Part shown: positions 23,185 to 32,324 of the stretch, one piece after another
Layout: the number at the start of each line of letters is the position of its first letter
Position numbering within the stretch: the stretch's first letter is position 1
DNA from: Primula veris
Taxonomy: Eukaryota; Streptophyta; Magnoliopsida; Ericales; Primulaceae
Assembly (NCBI GenBank): GCA_963682055.1
Contig: OY821749.1
Coordinates: 28,589,631 to 28,653,630, forward strand
Length of the DNA: 64,000 nt
Reading direction: 5' to 3'
Translations under genes and position numbers: made by a program
Notes under the pieces: model-generated
What the model was told of the DNA's origin: nothing
The model's database searches: none
Seen by the model: only the letters and a program-made list of their open reading frames with translations

Positions 23185-23478
23185 ATGTCTGGTCCTTTCA
23201 CCCCATCAACATTAGCTTTGCAAGTCGAGGCTTTTGAAGCCTCTTATAGCCATGTACAAAGGCTGTTGAGGGATGCCGAGGAGGAACTGAAGGTGATGCG
23301 TTATCACCATACCGAGATGGTTCGGGAATTAACTTGGCTAAGATCTGAACTGGCTTATAGCCGACGTGCTCGTCAGGCTCTAGTCGAAGAGAATGAGATG
23401 CTAAGGGGGAACCCGACACTGAGGGACAGGGATGTCTCTGCCGGGCTCTCTCATCGATACCAATCGACTTCCCCCTAA
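23185..23478 (+). CDS. Array ORF 3: small coiled-coil protein, unknown
   Basis: A 97-aa protein from the ATG at 23185 (AAGATGTCTGG); the longer frame from 23113 adds only a hydrophobic leader read from 5' UTR. It starts MSGPFTPSTLALQVEAFEAS. A helical region follows (HVQRLLRDAEEELKVMRYHH, WLRSELAYSRRARQALVEEN), then a polar tail. The opening MSGP is shared with ORF 4. No family is recognised. It is followed by a very long pyrimidine-rich tract. Codon use is like the rest of the array. Confidence 0.55.
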   Translation: MSGPFTPSTLALQVEAFEASYSHVQRLLRDAEEELKVMRYHHTEMVRELTWLRSELAYSRRARQALVEENEMLRGNPTLRDRDVSAGLSHRYQSTSP

Positions 23479-24057
23479 CCTTCCCCCTTCTTTTTTTTAT
23501 CTCTCTATGCTTTTCCCCATCTTTTCTCATCTCTTCTCTTTCTATACTTTTTCAGTCTCTCTTCTCTCTATCCTCCATTTTCTTCTTACTATCTCTTCCT
23601 AGGTCTTTCTTTTTCTTCTTTTTGTTTTGTTTCTTTTACGTCCTTTTTATTTGTCTGTTTCCTTCATTTCTTCTTCCTCTGCTCTTTCTCTTTCTTTTTT
23701 TCTTCTTTTCTCAGTTTCCCTCATTTCTTCGTCTTCCTCTTTTGTGTTTCTCTTTTTTTTTTTTTTATACTCTGTTCTCTCTACTTTTCATTCTTTTCTT
23801 TTTCCTCTTTTCTGCACCACTATGATGTTACAATCAGCCCTGTGATCCTAAGGGTTTTTGTGTTACATCTAGGGTTTTTGTCATTTTTCTTTTCGACTCT
23901 TCTTTCTTATCACTTCTTTTTTTCTTGCACTTTTCTTCTTTTCCTCTTCTTGCTTTTCCTTTCTCTTTCTTCTTACTTTTTCTTTTTGGCGTCTCCTGCT
24001 CACTTGGTCAGCTTATATAGTTGATCCTTTGCCTGATCTTCTGTACTAACTCTTCTC
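23479..24057 (+). repeat. Long polypyrimidine tract (T/C-rich on plus strand)
   Basis: For about 550 bp the plus strand is nearly all T and C, with runs such as CTTTTTTTTTTTTTATAC near 23752-23770. The hydrophobic Phe/Leu/Ser ORFs read here (23622-24024) are products of this composition, not genes. It could be a 3' UTR, a promoter element of ORF 4 or an expanded low-complexity repeat. Confidence 0.8.
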
Positions 24058-24222
24058 GGACGTAATAGATCTTCTTTTCAGATGTAATAGATTTCCTTTT
24101 CGGATGTACTAGACTTTCTTTTCGGATGTAATAGATTTTCTTTTCGGATGTAATAGGTTTCCTTTTCGGATGTACTAGACTTTCTTTTCGGATGTAATAG
24201 ATTTCTTTTCAGATGTAATAAA
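24056..24222. repeat. Minisatellite, about 22 bp unit, about eight copies
   Basis: Head-to-tail copies of CGGATGTAATAGATTTCTTTT with small variants (GTACTAGAC in some units). Confidence 0.85.
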
Positions 24223-24407
24223 CAATGATATATCCCATCTTTATTTATGAAAAGTATTTTTGCCCTTTTATTTTTGCACTTCTTTTTATATTGCACCTGT
24301 GGTTTGTTGTTTGTCGGGAAGTTAGATCTTTGAATATCTCGTCTTTTATTTCCTTCTGTACTGTTGTATCAGATGTCAGTAGATGTCCCCACCTCTGTCG
24401 TATATAG

Positions 24408-24463
24408 GTGCATGCTCCCTAGTAGGTCAGGAATATGCATGCTCCCTAGTAGGTCAGGAATAT
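24408..24463. repeat. Exact 27-bp tandem duplication
   Basis: TGCATGCTCCCTAGTAGGTC followed by AGGAATA occurs twice in a row with no differences, just upstream of the TATA box of array ORF 4. Confidence 0.9.
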
Positions 24464-24479
24464 GCAAGCTATCTCCGTT

Positions 24480-24488
24480 CTATAAGTA
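24480..24488 (+). promoter_or_regulatory. TATA-like box of coiled-coil ORF 4
   Basis: CTATAAGTA lies 107 bp before the ATG at 24587. Confidence 0.45.
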
Positions 24489-24586
24489 CTTCTCTTTTCT
24501 TTGGTAGTTTATCATCTCTCATTTTTCTTTTTGCTTCTCTCTTCCTCAGCCCTTTATTTTCTTCCGTACTACTACAATTTCCCAGA

Positions 24587-25066
24587 ATGTCTGGACCTGT
24601 GGTGAGATATCATGCTCAGCTGAAGGGCTTGGACACTGAGGTATCTCGGGTCCGCCGTCGGATGGCAAAGCTTGAGAAAGAGTATGGCGTTTTGGCATTG
24701 AGCTTGTTCGACTCTTATCCCGAAGAGACGGGGAAGTGGACCGAGATCTCGGCATTGAGTCGCCAGCTCGATCACTTGTTGTTACAGAGAAACCATCTGG
24801 CCAACTCCTGGTATGATGTCGAGGAGATTTGGGACCATTCTCAAGATGAGTTTGACAACTCTCCTCAAGGCCTAGCTAGCATAATGGTAAAGAATGCTCG
24901 GCTCGTGGAGCGCGTCAGGGTTCTCACTACGGAAAACAATAGGCTCTCCTCAGAGAATGACAATTTGGTCGCCATGAACGATTCCTACCAAGCTCGGTTG
25001 AATTGTTCTGCTCGTTTTGCTTTCTCTCGGTCTGGCAGTTCGATTTTTTCCCCCATTGATCCTTAG
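24587..25066 (+). CDS. Array ORF 4: coiled-coil protein, unknown
   Basis: A 159-aa protein from the ATG at 24587 (CAGAATGTCTGG). The upstream in-frame extension (from 24383) runs through the tandem duplication and TATA box and is not counted. It starts MSGPVVRYHAQLKGLDTEVS, with helices RVRRRMAKLEKEYGVLAL and LSRQLDHLLLQRNHLANSWY. A leucine-zipper-like stretch follows (MVKNARLVERVRVLTTENNR then LSSENDNLVAMNDSYQARL). The repeated xENxxLxxEN pattern is typical of parallel coiled coils. No enzyme motif is present. The opening MSGP and the gene layout match ORF 3. Confidence 0.6.
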   Translation: MSGPVVRYHAQLKGLDTEVSRVRRRMAKLEKEYGVLALSLFDSYPEETGKWTEISALSRQLDHLLLQRNHLANSWYDVEEIWDHSQDEFDNSPQGLASIMVKNARLVERVRVLTTENNRLSSENDNLVAMNDSYQARLNCSARFAFSRSGSSIFSPIDP

Positions 25067-25208
25067 ATTGGGCTGGTTTTCTTATGTATTTCCCCTTTTT
25101 CAATTTGTGTTTTGTTTTCTGTATTTGATGAATCAGTTGTATCCTCTCGTATCTCGTGCCTGTCTTGTGAACCATTGTAACGCTTCGTACTTTGTGCCTT
25201 TTGATTCT

Positions 25209-25217
25209 CTATAAATG
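25209..25217 (+). promoter_or_regulatory. TATA box of coiled-coil ORF 5
   Basis: CTATAAATG lies 89 bp before the ATG at 25298. Confidence 0.55.
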
Positions 25218-25297
25218 CTCCCTATTGCCTGTATCTCATTACCAATTTCTACCTCTCTCTTGTTTTATAATTTGCTTCTAACTTGCTTTTGCGTGAG

Positions 25298-25660
25298 ATG
25301 GCTCCCATCACTAGGTCTGCCTCCAAAAAGAAAGCCCTTATGGAGGAGGAGCCTACTTTTTTGCTACCTCGTCCCCCTGGCTTTGGGGAGGAGGATTTGA
25401 CTCCTCTTCAACTAAAAGAAATTGAGATGTCATGGCTGAAACATGATCTCGTGTGTGCTCGGACTGAAGCGAGGAGGTTTAAACAATATTGGGACGATGA
25501 GGGCACTGCTCGTTTCAAGGCCGAGCAAAAATGCGAGTCTCAGTCTTACGCCTTGAAACAGGCTGAGATGGCGATTTCTCGTTTGGTTAGGGAGAAGGAG
25601 CGTCTGGAGGAACTTTTGGCGAAGAGGGATGTTGCTATGGGGGATAGTTCGAAAAAGTAG
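25298..25660 (+). CDS. Array ORF 5: small coiled-coil protein, unknown
   Basis: A 120-aa protein from the ATG at 25298 (GAGATGGCTCCC). It begins with a basic stretch, MAPITRSASKKKALMEEEPT, reminiscent of a nuclear localisation signal. A proline-rich link (FLLPRPPGFGEEDLTPLQL) leads into a continuous charged helix (EIEMSWLKHDLVCARTEARR, AISRLVREKERLEELLAKRD). An AATAAA follows at 25716-25721. No known domain is present. It shares architecture (short N-terminal segment, one coiled coil, polar end) with array ORFs 1-4, but little direct sequence. Confidence 0.6.
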   Translation: MAPITRSASKKKALMEEEPTFLLPRPPGFGEEDLTPLQLKEIEMSWLKHDLVCARTEARRFKQYWDDEGTARFKAEQKCESQSYALKQAEMAISRLVREKERLEELLAKRDVAMGDSSKK

Positions 25661-26378
25661 GATGGGTGTATTTTCTTTTTCTGTTGTATTTTTTGTGTTT
25701 CCCCCTTTGTGGATGAATAAAACTTGTCTTGCACTTGATTTTATCCTATTTTACTTCCTGTTTGCTTCACTCTTTTATGTTGATATCATTTGATGTCCCT
25801 CAGCATACACCGAACAATATGCCCGGTTATCCCCCCGGAGAGCGTTGGTAGACTTGATGCTCCCTGCCGTCAAGCTAGAAACGGTCTTCGTCCACCTTGT
25901 TCGGTGTGCCCTTTGGGTAAGAATTGGTTTGGCGTCGAGGAACTTTAATCGGGGGACATTCTCGGTGTGATAATAGTGGTAGCGTATGTGGGAAGCTTTT
26001 CGTGGTAGGGTCCACTGGCCGTTTATTTAGGTGTAATGATGTGAACTGCCTTGGGTAGTGGGATACGCGCTGACGTGGCGAAATCTGGAGCGTTTATATG
26101 TTAAAAATAGCAGCGGTTGTTGACTTTTGGATGGTTGGAAAAAAGGTAAACCTCTGTTACACGAAAGAACGGTTATTATTTTATTCTTTTTGTGATTCCA
26201 CTCCTTTCTACTGTGCCAAGTAATCCTTTTTTATTTTTATCACAGAATTTGCTGAAGAAAATATCTCTCTCTCTAAAGCATATTCTTCCCGCCAAAAAGG
26301 AAAAGAGTTCGGCCGCTTGATCTAGGGTTTCGTGGTTTTGTTGGAAGACTTGCTGCGGTGCGCGCTTGCTTGCTCATA
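25661..26378. other. Promoter and leader region of the PF04195-like gene
   Basis: Holds the AATAAA of array ORF 5 (25716-25721), then CG-containing sequence from 25800 to 26100 without an ORF, including the ACGTG-type box GCTGACGTGGCG at about 26070. The stretch 26220-26378 is probably 5' UTR. Confidence 0.45.
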
Positions 26379-28876
26379 ATGAGTACTGTAAGTGATTTTT
26401 CGTTCTCCCCCCTTCCCTTTTTTAGGAGTTGTATTTGATTTGTCGTTGTGGTCATAGGTGTGGCGTTGGTATATGGTTCAGGTTATCTATATATGTCTGA
26501 TGATTGTTATGTATCTGGTTAATGCGAGTGGGGGGAGGGGGGTGGCGCTCGTTATATTGATGTGGTTCTTGTTTGTGTATTTGGTTAGTATATTGATGGA
26601 CTTTTGATGATGTTTGGATAGGAAATTCTGAGCCAAAGTGTGGCCCAAGTTGGCACATTCGTAGAAAAGGATTTTAAGGAGCTTGCCGGAATACCTGACA
26701 ACATACATATCCGGCTTCCTATTTCTGACGAGGAGGTGCTGGGATTTGTTCCTGCCGGCGAGGTGGCCGTGCGCTCTTCGGCATTTTTTACTGGGGGTCT
26801 TCGACTTCCTTTTACAAACTGGGTGGCTTCGTTCTTTGAGGCCGTCCAGATTGCTCCAGCCCAACTGGCCTTAAATGGTTACCGTACTCTGAACGGTATT
26901 CAAAGGTTATCGGAGTTGGCCGGGATACCGATTGAATTGAAGGACGTCTTCGGAGTCTACAGTCTGAGCTTTGAGCGTCGCAGCTCGTATCTGAAAACCC
27001 AGCGTACCTATTGCCGGCTTGTTATCGGTTTGCCGGATACCAACAAAGAGCGCAATCTTGGTATCGTGATAGCTTCTGGTGAATGGGGCTGTCCGGGACA
27101 CCAGATTCCTGGACCGGCCACCAACGCTCCCCCTATGCCCGACCTCGGCGCTCCTAATGTGGAGGCTCTGTTAGCTCTTTGGAAATGGTGGGGGCCGGGA
27201 CCGACGCCGGATCCGGCGAGTCGTACTGCTCCGATGCTGCTCGGGTACCCTATGGGGTCGGTGACCAAGGGGAATCCTGCACCCGAGATCCCCAAAGAGC
27301 CCGAGGAAGAGTTCTTGAAAGTGGTCCGGGCTCGAAGTGCTGTTCGGCTCGGGAAGAAGCTCGTTCGGTCTAAGCGTCATGCGTCTGACCCTGTTGGTGG
27401 AGGAACGAAGAGGGCCAGGGGAACCGATACGTCGGTTACCAAGGAGGCTGATATCGTTGGCTCGGGCGAGGGGGCGGTTGCTGCCGCCGAAGGGGATACC
27501 GCCGAGGATGTCTCTGCGCCGGGCGAGGTATGTGTATATGTATTATGATTTTCTTGTCTTTTGGATATCGGTTTGTTCGCTAGTGCTTTGCTTTATTAGT
27601 TATCTTGTTTCAGCTACTGACTTCTCCATTGGTTACCCTCGCGCTTGCCCGGTCGATGGGTATTGTTGTGTTTCAGGGGTCGGTCGATAGCCTGTTCGGA
27701 CATATCAACATGCTGGTGGCTATGGGGAAGGAGACGATGACCCTGCATGCGGTCTCGCCTGTCCTTGCCGAGGCCGCGTTGAACCTGTCTGGTATCTCGC
27801 CCAGCCGTACAGAGGATGTAATCGAACGCAGGACCCCTGAGACTAATGCTCCAGAGGAGGAGGCGGTCGAGGAAGTGGATATGGAAGGCGGCGAAGAGAG
27901 TGCCGATGATGTTATGACGGGTGGCGAGGATGAGGCTCTCGATGGATCCGAGAAGGTGTTGGTTGACGGGGTTGCAATGACCCGTTATATTGACCGATGT
28001 AGGGGTGAGCTGCTGGAGCAACCGCGAATCTTGAAGATGGGGTATACGGCTCTGAAACCCCTTGCGTTCAAGGATGCAGAAAGACTAGCTGCTCAACCTA
28101 CAATGTCGGTTATAGAGCAGACCCACGCGGATGCGCTGAGGGTACGTGGGGCTCGTATTTCGCTATATAGGTCGGGTACCTGTATTCTGTTTAGAATCTA
28201 ATGTTTTGAAGTGCAGATTGCTTTGAGTACCGTGGCGCTACGGGATCAGCTGGGAGCTCTAGGGGCTGAGAAAGAGAAGCTGGTGGCCGAGAAGAACGCC
28301 ATAGTCGAGGAGAACAAGCAGAAGATAAAGGATCTGCTTGCGGCTTTCGAGGTCGAGAAAGAGAAATTGGTTGCCGCGAATAAAACCCTGGGCGAGAATT
28401 ATGACAAGCTGTCGGTGGACTTTCTGCACCTGACCGAGGATGTCGATAAATTGAGGGCGGAAAAAGAGTGCATGGTCGTTAAGTACGGCGAACTAGAGGA
28501 GGAGAACTTGCTCCTGGCAGAGGACATGGAAACCGAGAAGGCTAAGGTGACTGCCCTGAAAACGGCACACGCGGAGGAGCGGACAAAGTTAGCAATGATG
28601 GCCAACTTCTCCGTATACTGTGCTCATGTGCGGGCGCTCAATTTTGCGAATGTTCCTTTGTCGGATAGGGCGTGGTCGGAGTTGGTGTATCCGTGCCCGC
28701 ATGGTGCACCGCCGAAACCCTTGGACTGGGCGAATCTTCGTGAAGAAGAGCTTCCTCGGCTACCGGGACAGACAATTTCGACAGCGCTGCGTCCTCACTC
28801 TATGTCGGACCCGTCCACTCCTCGACCGGATGCTACTGTTGTGCCCCCACCAGTATCTCCTCAGGTGAAACCTTGA
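26379..28876 (+). CDS. Putative gypsy-type transposon domain protein (PF04195-like) with long coiled coil
   Basis: Proposed exons are 26379-26387 (ATGAGTACT), 26622-27527, 27677-28141 and 28217-28876. All introns are GT-AG and in phase, giving 679 aa. Residues 15-130 resemble the plant 'putative gypsy type transposon' domain (Transposase_28): FFTGGLRLPFTNWVASFFEA, VQIAPAQLALNGYRTLNGIQ and DVFGVYSLSFERR match its pattern. A Pro/Gly-rich link, a basic patch (RLGKKLVRSKRHA) and an acidic stretch follow. Exon 4 is a long coiled coil (LGALGAEKEKLVAEKNAIVE onward) with a proline-rich end. The domain is described from plant retroelement-associated ORFs; its biochemical role is unknown. There is no polymerase, protease or integrase in it. 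An alternative last exon is possible: CCTCAG before GTGAAACC at 28865 could splice in phase to 29060 and so fuse the next ORF. The domain assignment is from memory of the pattern, not a search. Confidence 0.7.
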
Positions 28877-28897
28877 CTATCTTTCTAGCAGTATGTA

Positions 28898-28918
28898 TTT
28901 TTTTTTTTTTTTTTTTTG
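28898..28918 (+). repeat. Poly(T) run
   Basis: Some 20 consecutive T, just after the PF04195-like frame and before the next ORF. It could be the pyrimidine tract of an intron. Confidence 0.85.
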
Positions 28919-29079
28919 GTCTCTTGTGTATCTAGAAACAGATTCTTTTGGGGAAGTGATAACATAGGTACTGTGTTTTATTTCTGTTGGGCTTTCTTGG
29001 GTTAATTTCTTTTGATGGTCGTCATATTTTGAAGGATGTGAAAACAAAATATTGTCAGGTACCAAATAACCCCCTTGCC

Positions 29080-29457
29080 ATGGTGGTCTGGACCTCGCCT
29101 AGTCGTAGTGTAGGTGACGTAATAGAAGATTTGGAAAGATCTAAGGCGTCCCTTACCGCGAAATTGACTTGTGCTTGTCAGGAAATCGAGGGTCTGAATA
29201 TTCATATTTCCAACTTGGCGATTCGGTTACGTGATTTGGGAGAGAAATTTAGTAAAAAGACCGCCCATTATACGGCAAACAAGGGTAAAGCGAAGGAACT
29301 TCTCGGTGCCCTACGACGTTCTCGTGATAAAGCCCGAGGTCGTGTGACGAGCTTAAACTTGGTCCTTGGGGCCGTTTTCGAGGACGCGGACCTGCTGCTA
29401 TCCTTTGCCAAAGCGTATTGGGCCCAAGCTCGCACTTTAGAGGTTTTGAGCATATAA
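29080..29457 (+). CDS. Array ORF 7: coiled-coil protein or extra exon of the preceding gene
   Basis: Read alone it is a 125-aa protein from the ATG at 29080 (GCCATGGTGG, good context): MVVWTSPSRSVGDVIEDLER, then helices SKASLTAKLTCACQEIEGLN and GKAKELLGALRRSRDKARGR, ending ARTLEVLSI. The frame is also open upstream to a possible acceptor (ATTGTCAG before 29060) in phase with exon 4 of the PF04195-like gene, so it may be its fifth exon. No domain is recognised. A second short frame (29463-29651) follows immediately and may be its continuation after a frame change. Confidence 0.5.
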   Translation: MVVWTSPSRSVGDVIEDLERSKASLTAKLTCACQEIEGLNIHISNLAIRLRDLGEKFSKKTAHYTANKGKAKELLGALRRSRDKARGRVTSLNLVLGAVFEDADLLLSFAKAYWAQARTLEVLSI

Positions 29458-29462
29458 AATGA

Positions 29463-29651
29463 ATGAGTGGTGTATCCCGGGCAGAGCGCATGGTTGATGC
29501 GAAGGCCGGGGTAACTGAAACCACTGTCGCCTTGAACCGAATCAAGGCGGTAATTCGTGAGCGTTTGGGGACGCAAATTAATTCATTGCGAGATATTCAT
29601 TTTGCCGATGTAGTAGAGACTTCGGCGTCTGTTGAGGGGTTGTCGGATTAA
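29463..29651 (+). CDS. Short ORF, possible frameshifted tail of ORF 7
   Basis: A 62-aa frame, MSGVSRAERMVDAKAGVTET then VALNRIKAVIRERLGTQINS, begins 3 bp after the previous stop. Its codon use matches the array and it is helical. It starts with MSG like ORFs 3 and 4, but it lies too close to the previous stop to have its own promoter. Either a tail displaced by a small indel or a separate short product. Confidence 0.35.
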   Translation: MSGVSRAERMVDAKAGVTETTVALNRIKAVIRERLGTQINSLRDIHFADVVETSASVEGLSD

Positions 29652-29719
29652 TAAAGTAGCTTGTTTTGTCGTTTTCCTTGTAGCTTGTATAAAAAATTCT
29701 CTCTATTTTTTTTTTGTAG

Positions 29720-29812
29720 CTTCCTTTTTTTTTTTTTTTTTTTTTTTTGTATATTCATCTCTTCTCGTTCTTCTCTCCCCCCCCCCCCCCCCTCTTTTTT
29801 TTTTTTATAGGC
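29720..29812 (+). repeat. Poly(T)/poly(C) homopolymer block
   Basis: About 22 T (29727-29748), then a short TC-rich spacer, about 16 C (29777-29792) and about 12 T. It lies directly before a TATAG acceptor-like site and array ORF 9. Run lengths could vary between reads or individuals. Confidence 0.85.
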
Positions 29813-29822
29813 ACATGCTACT

Positions 29823-30455
29823 ATGTCGCACCAGGCTGGTTCTCCATGCCTAGTTAACCCGGGGTTAGGACCTACGGGTGCTGCCCGGGACGAGGTCTTA
29901 TCTGGTGCGGCTAGTGAGGTGCCTGACAGGTGGCCCTACATTGTTTTGATGAGCAAAAATGTCAAATTGACCGACCAATGTGCTCGACTGCGGACCAAGC
30001 TGAAATTGGCCTTTTTTCGAGAATACGTTCGCCGTGCCGAGCATACTGTTGAGGTTCAGGAGCGTCGTTTGGATCGATATTGGCGTGCAAAGGACAAGTA
30101 TTTCGGCAAATTAAAGTTGCTTGTGACCAAGGCCAACGTGTTGGTGAAGTATTTCCGTTTGTCCCGTGCCAGATACGATGCTTCCGCAGCTATGATCGAA
30201 GCTCGCCGTAACCTCTCCTTTGACGATGATCGCCGTAAAGCGGCCTCGGATGCTCACGAGTTCGCGAAAGAAGCCGAGTTCAACGCGCGGCTTCAGACGC
30301 TGACTTGTGTTGGGGCTCATACGACCAATTTTGATGCCCTCATTTCTGAGGAGCGTTTTGATGGTGATGAGTCTGATGGGTACACAACGACGGATGACGA
30401 AGAGATTGAGCTCGGTCAATTACCGTCGTGCTCCTCCTGCAGTAGCTCTTCTTAA
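29823..30455 (+). CDS. Array ORF 9: helical protein with acidic, Ser-rich tail, unknown
   Basis: A 210-aa protein from the ATG at 29823. An acceptor-like TTTTTATAG ends 13 bp before it, and the frame upstream stays open as far as that site, so it may be a 3' exon of a longer transcript. The N-terminus is polar (MSHQAGSPCLVNPGLGPTGA). Residues 40-160 are basic helix (RRAEHTVEVQERRLDRYWRA, KDKYFGKLKLLVTKANVLVK, ARYDASAAMIEARRNLSFDD). The tail is acidic, then Ser/Cys-rich (SDGYTTTDDEEIELGQLPSC). No known family. It closes the array; no polymerase frame follows before the unrelated copia sequence. Confidence 0.55.
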   Translation: MSHQAGSPCLVNPGLGPTGAARDEVLSGAASEVPDRWPYIVLMSKNVKLTDQCARLRTKLKLAFFREYVRRAEHTVEVQERRLDRYWRAKDKYFGKLKLLVTKANVLVKYFRLSRARYDASAAMIEARRNLSFDDDRRKAASDAHEFAKEAEFNARLQTLTCVGAHTTNFDALISEERFDGDESDGYTTTDDEEIELGQLPSCSSCSSSS

Positions 30456-30734
30456 ATGAATCTCTTTAGTGTCGTTGATCTTCTTGTTGCCTCCGTAATG
30501 CGGGCGAGGACTATTTATGTTATTTCTTTGTTCCTGTTTTGTACCTTTCCATTGCCGTATTGCTATTTGATTGATTGGATCGATTTTTCCTTGCTAAATC
30601 ATTTGTTATTTCGTTATTCCTGTTTTAAAGATGCTTCTTGTTGATATTTCGTTGTTTAGATTGATTCTCCTTCATTGTTTTAGCCAATTTGTATTGTATC
30701 GCCGCCGTAATGTGAACCTGAATAATTCCTTGCT
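30456..30734. other. Junction between the ORF array and copia sequence
   Basis: Probably the 3' end of the array (T-rich, no ORF) up to the point where copia RNase H coding begins, at about 30735-30740. No target duplication or LTR end is visible at the junction. Confidence 0.4.
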
Positions 30735-31038
30735 GAGAAGTCTATTGGAAGGAATTCCAATGTGGCCGAAACCTGTTCCCGCAATAAGCATGCATTGCGA
30801 TAGTCAATCAGCTATTGCGCGGGCTCAGGATCATATGTATAATGGAAAGTCTCGACATATACGTCGGAGACATAAATCCGTAAGGGAATTGTTATCCAAC
30901 GGTGTGGTATCCTTAGATTTTGTGAGATCAAAGGAAAACATAGCGGATCCATTAACAAAAGGCTTGACTCAAGTAGGAGTCGAGACGTCATCGAACGGAA
31001 TGGGATTAAAGCCCATTAAATTGGTGGCCCCAACATAG
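30735..31038 (+). pseudogene. Ty1/copia pol, RNase H C-terminal fragment
   Basis: The frame reads LLRSLLEGIPMWPKPVPAIS, then HCDSQSAIARAQDHMYNGKS and ADPLTKGL, the characteristic end of copia RNase H, and stops at 31038. Reverse transcriptase and the front of RNase H are missing upstream. A fragment of the polymerase needed to copy the element RNA; not functional alone. Confidence 0.88.
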
Positions 31039-31595
31039 GCAACCCAACCTAAACGGAATATTTCCTGATAGGTTCAAAGGGAAACTGAACTGTGAGGGCA
31101 ACTGAACAAAGCACTCGGGAACCTGGGGTTCCCAGCCCATTTCCACGATGACAGAGTGATAGACCTGTACCATTGTAAGGGTGAGCTTGAGGCTCTTAAT
31201 GATCCAAGTAACTCGACGGTCGAGTAAAGTGAGTCAGGACACTTTCGACTTGGAACACCTATAACGAGTGTGTAAGGCCGGTACCATGTGATGAGCTTGG
31301 GCTAATTCACTAGAGCACTCAGTTGAAGTTGCCAAGGCAGTCCAGGCCAAATATGGACAACAACTAAAGGGCCTAGTACGTGGGTAGAGAGGGCACTGTA
31401 TGGGTGCCATTCTGGGATACACAAAGCTTGATGGTTCAAAGCTTTACAGCTACCTAATAGCAGTATTCTGGGTGGTATTCCGCTACGGCAGGTTCAAGGC
31501 GCGCGCTACCTGACCTTAGGCAGTGAACTTTTGCGGTTCTCTTGATTTGCATTTAGGACATGGGCTTTCGAGCCAATTGCATTCATGTGGGGGAT
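31039..31595 (+). other. Copia 3' untranslated region and polypurine tract
   Basis: Non-coding sequence between the pol stop and the LTR, ending in ATGTGGGGGAT, the polypurine primer site for plus-strand DNA synthesis. No ORF of note. Confidence 0.65.
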
Positions 31596-32033
31596 TGTTG
31601 GAAAAATGTAGGAAAACATGTATTTTATACATGGTTGTTCTAAGTGGTCAGGGACCATCTTTGAGTCAATTTTCAATGTGACTCCTCAGTTTTTCTGAGG
31701 CCATACTCAATGCGGTTGAGTAGCTCGTGCGACTAGCTTCGCAACGGTATATCGCATGACCTATTCGGAGGAAGGGTGTGAATGATAATTGGACTCGAAG
31801 GTTGGTACTCGAAAGAGGCAATAAAGCCAATGCTGGAAAATGAGAAAAGAAATGGGATTTAACCCATGAGGGTTATCCCACATTGGAAAATCATGAGTGA
31901 TTTTTACAATATATATACTAGGGTATCCCATGTGGATATCAAGTAGTGTGTCCATATACACATGTGTGTATTGTGTACCACACATGGGCTTGCTCGATGG
32001 GCGGGCTTGCTCGACGGGTTTTTAACTCAACGG

Positions 32034-32195
32034 GAAAAGTGCGCCTGTTCGGGAAAAGTGCGCCTGTTCGGGAAAAGTGCGCCTGTTCGGGAAAAGCGTG
32101 CCTGTTCGGGAAAAGCGTGCATGTTCGGGAAAAAGTGCGTCTGTTCGGGAAAAGCGTGCCTGTTCGGAAAAAGTGCGCCTGTTCGGGAAAAACTT
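32034..32195 (+). repeat. 19-bp minisatellite in the U3 part of the LTR
   Basis: About eight copies of CGGGAAAAGTGCGCCTGTT, the first three identical and the later ones with GCGTGCC or one-base variants. It lies about 120 bp upstream of the TATA box, where promoter or enhancer repeats of LTRs often sit. The ORFs read through it on both strands are repeat artefacts. Confidence 0.92.
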
Positions 32196-32314
32196 CCAGC
32201 AAAGCTGTAACTGTTGCAATAAATATGATTTGATTGCAAAGTTAATACTGCAGTTTCGAATTTCAAAAACTGACAGTAGTAAAGTGACCTTAATGGCTGA
32301 GATACTCAGCAAGC

Positions 32315-32324
32315 CTATAAATAG
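32315..32324 (+). promoter_or_regulatory. LTR TATA box
   Basis: CTATAAATAG within the LTR. Transcription would begin about 30 bp downstream, setting the U3/R border near 32350. Confidence 0.65.

Noticed and set aside
23622..24024. Phe/Leu-rich 'membrane protein' ORFs
   Set aside because: They come from the T/C-only tract, where T-rich codons give Phe, Leu and Ser.
24383..24586. N-terminal extension of array ORF 4
   Set aside because: It runs through the 27-bp duplication and the TATA-like box; the ATG at 24587 is the better start.
24546..24775. Minus-strand ORFs opposite array ORF 4
   Set aside because: Shadows; the plus frame has the start context, TATA box and coiled-coil pattern.
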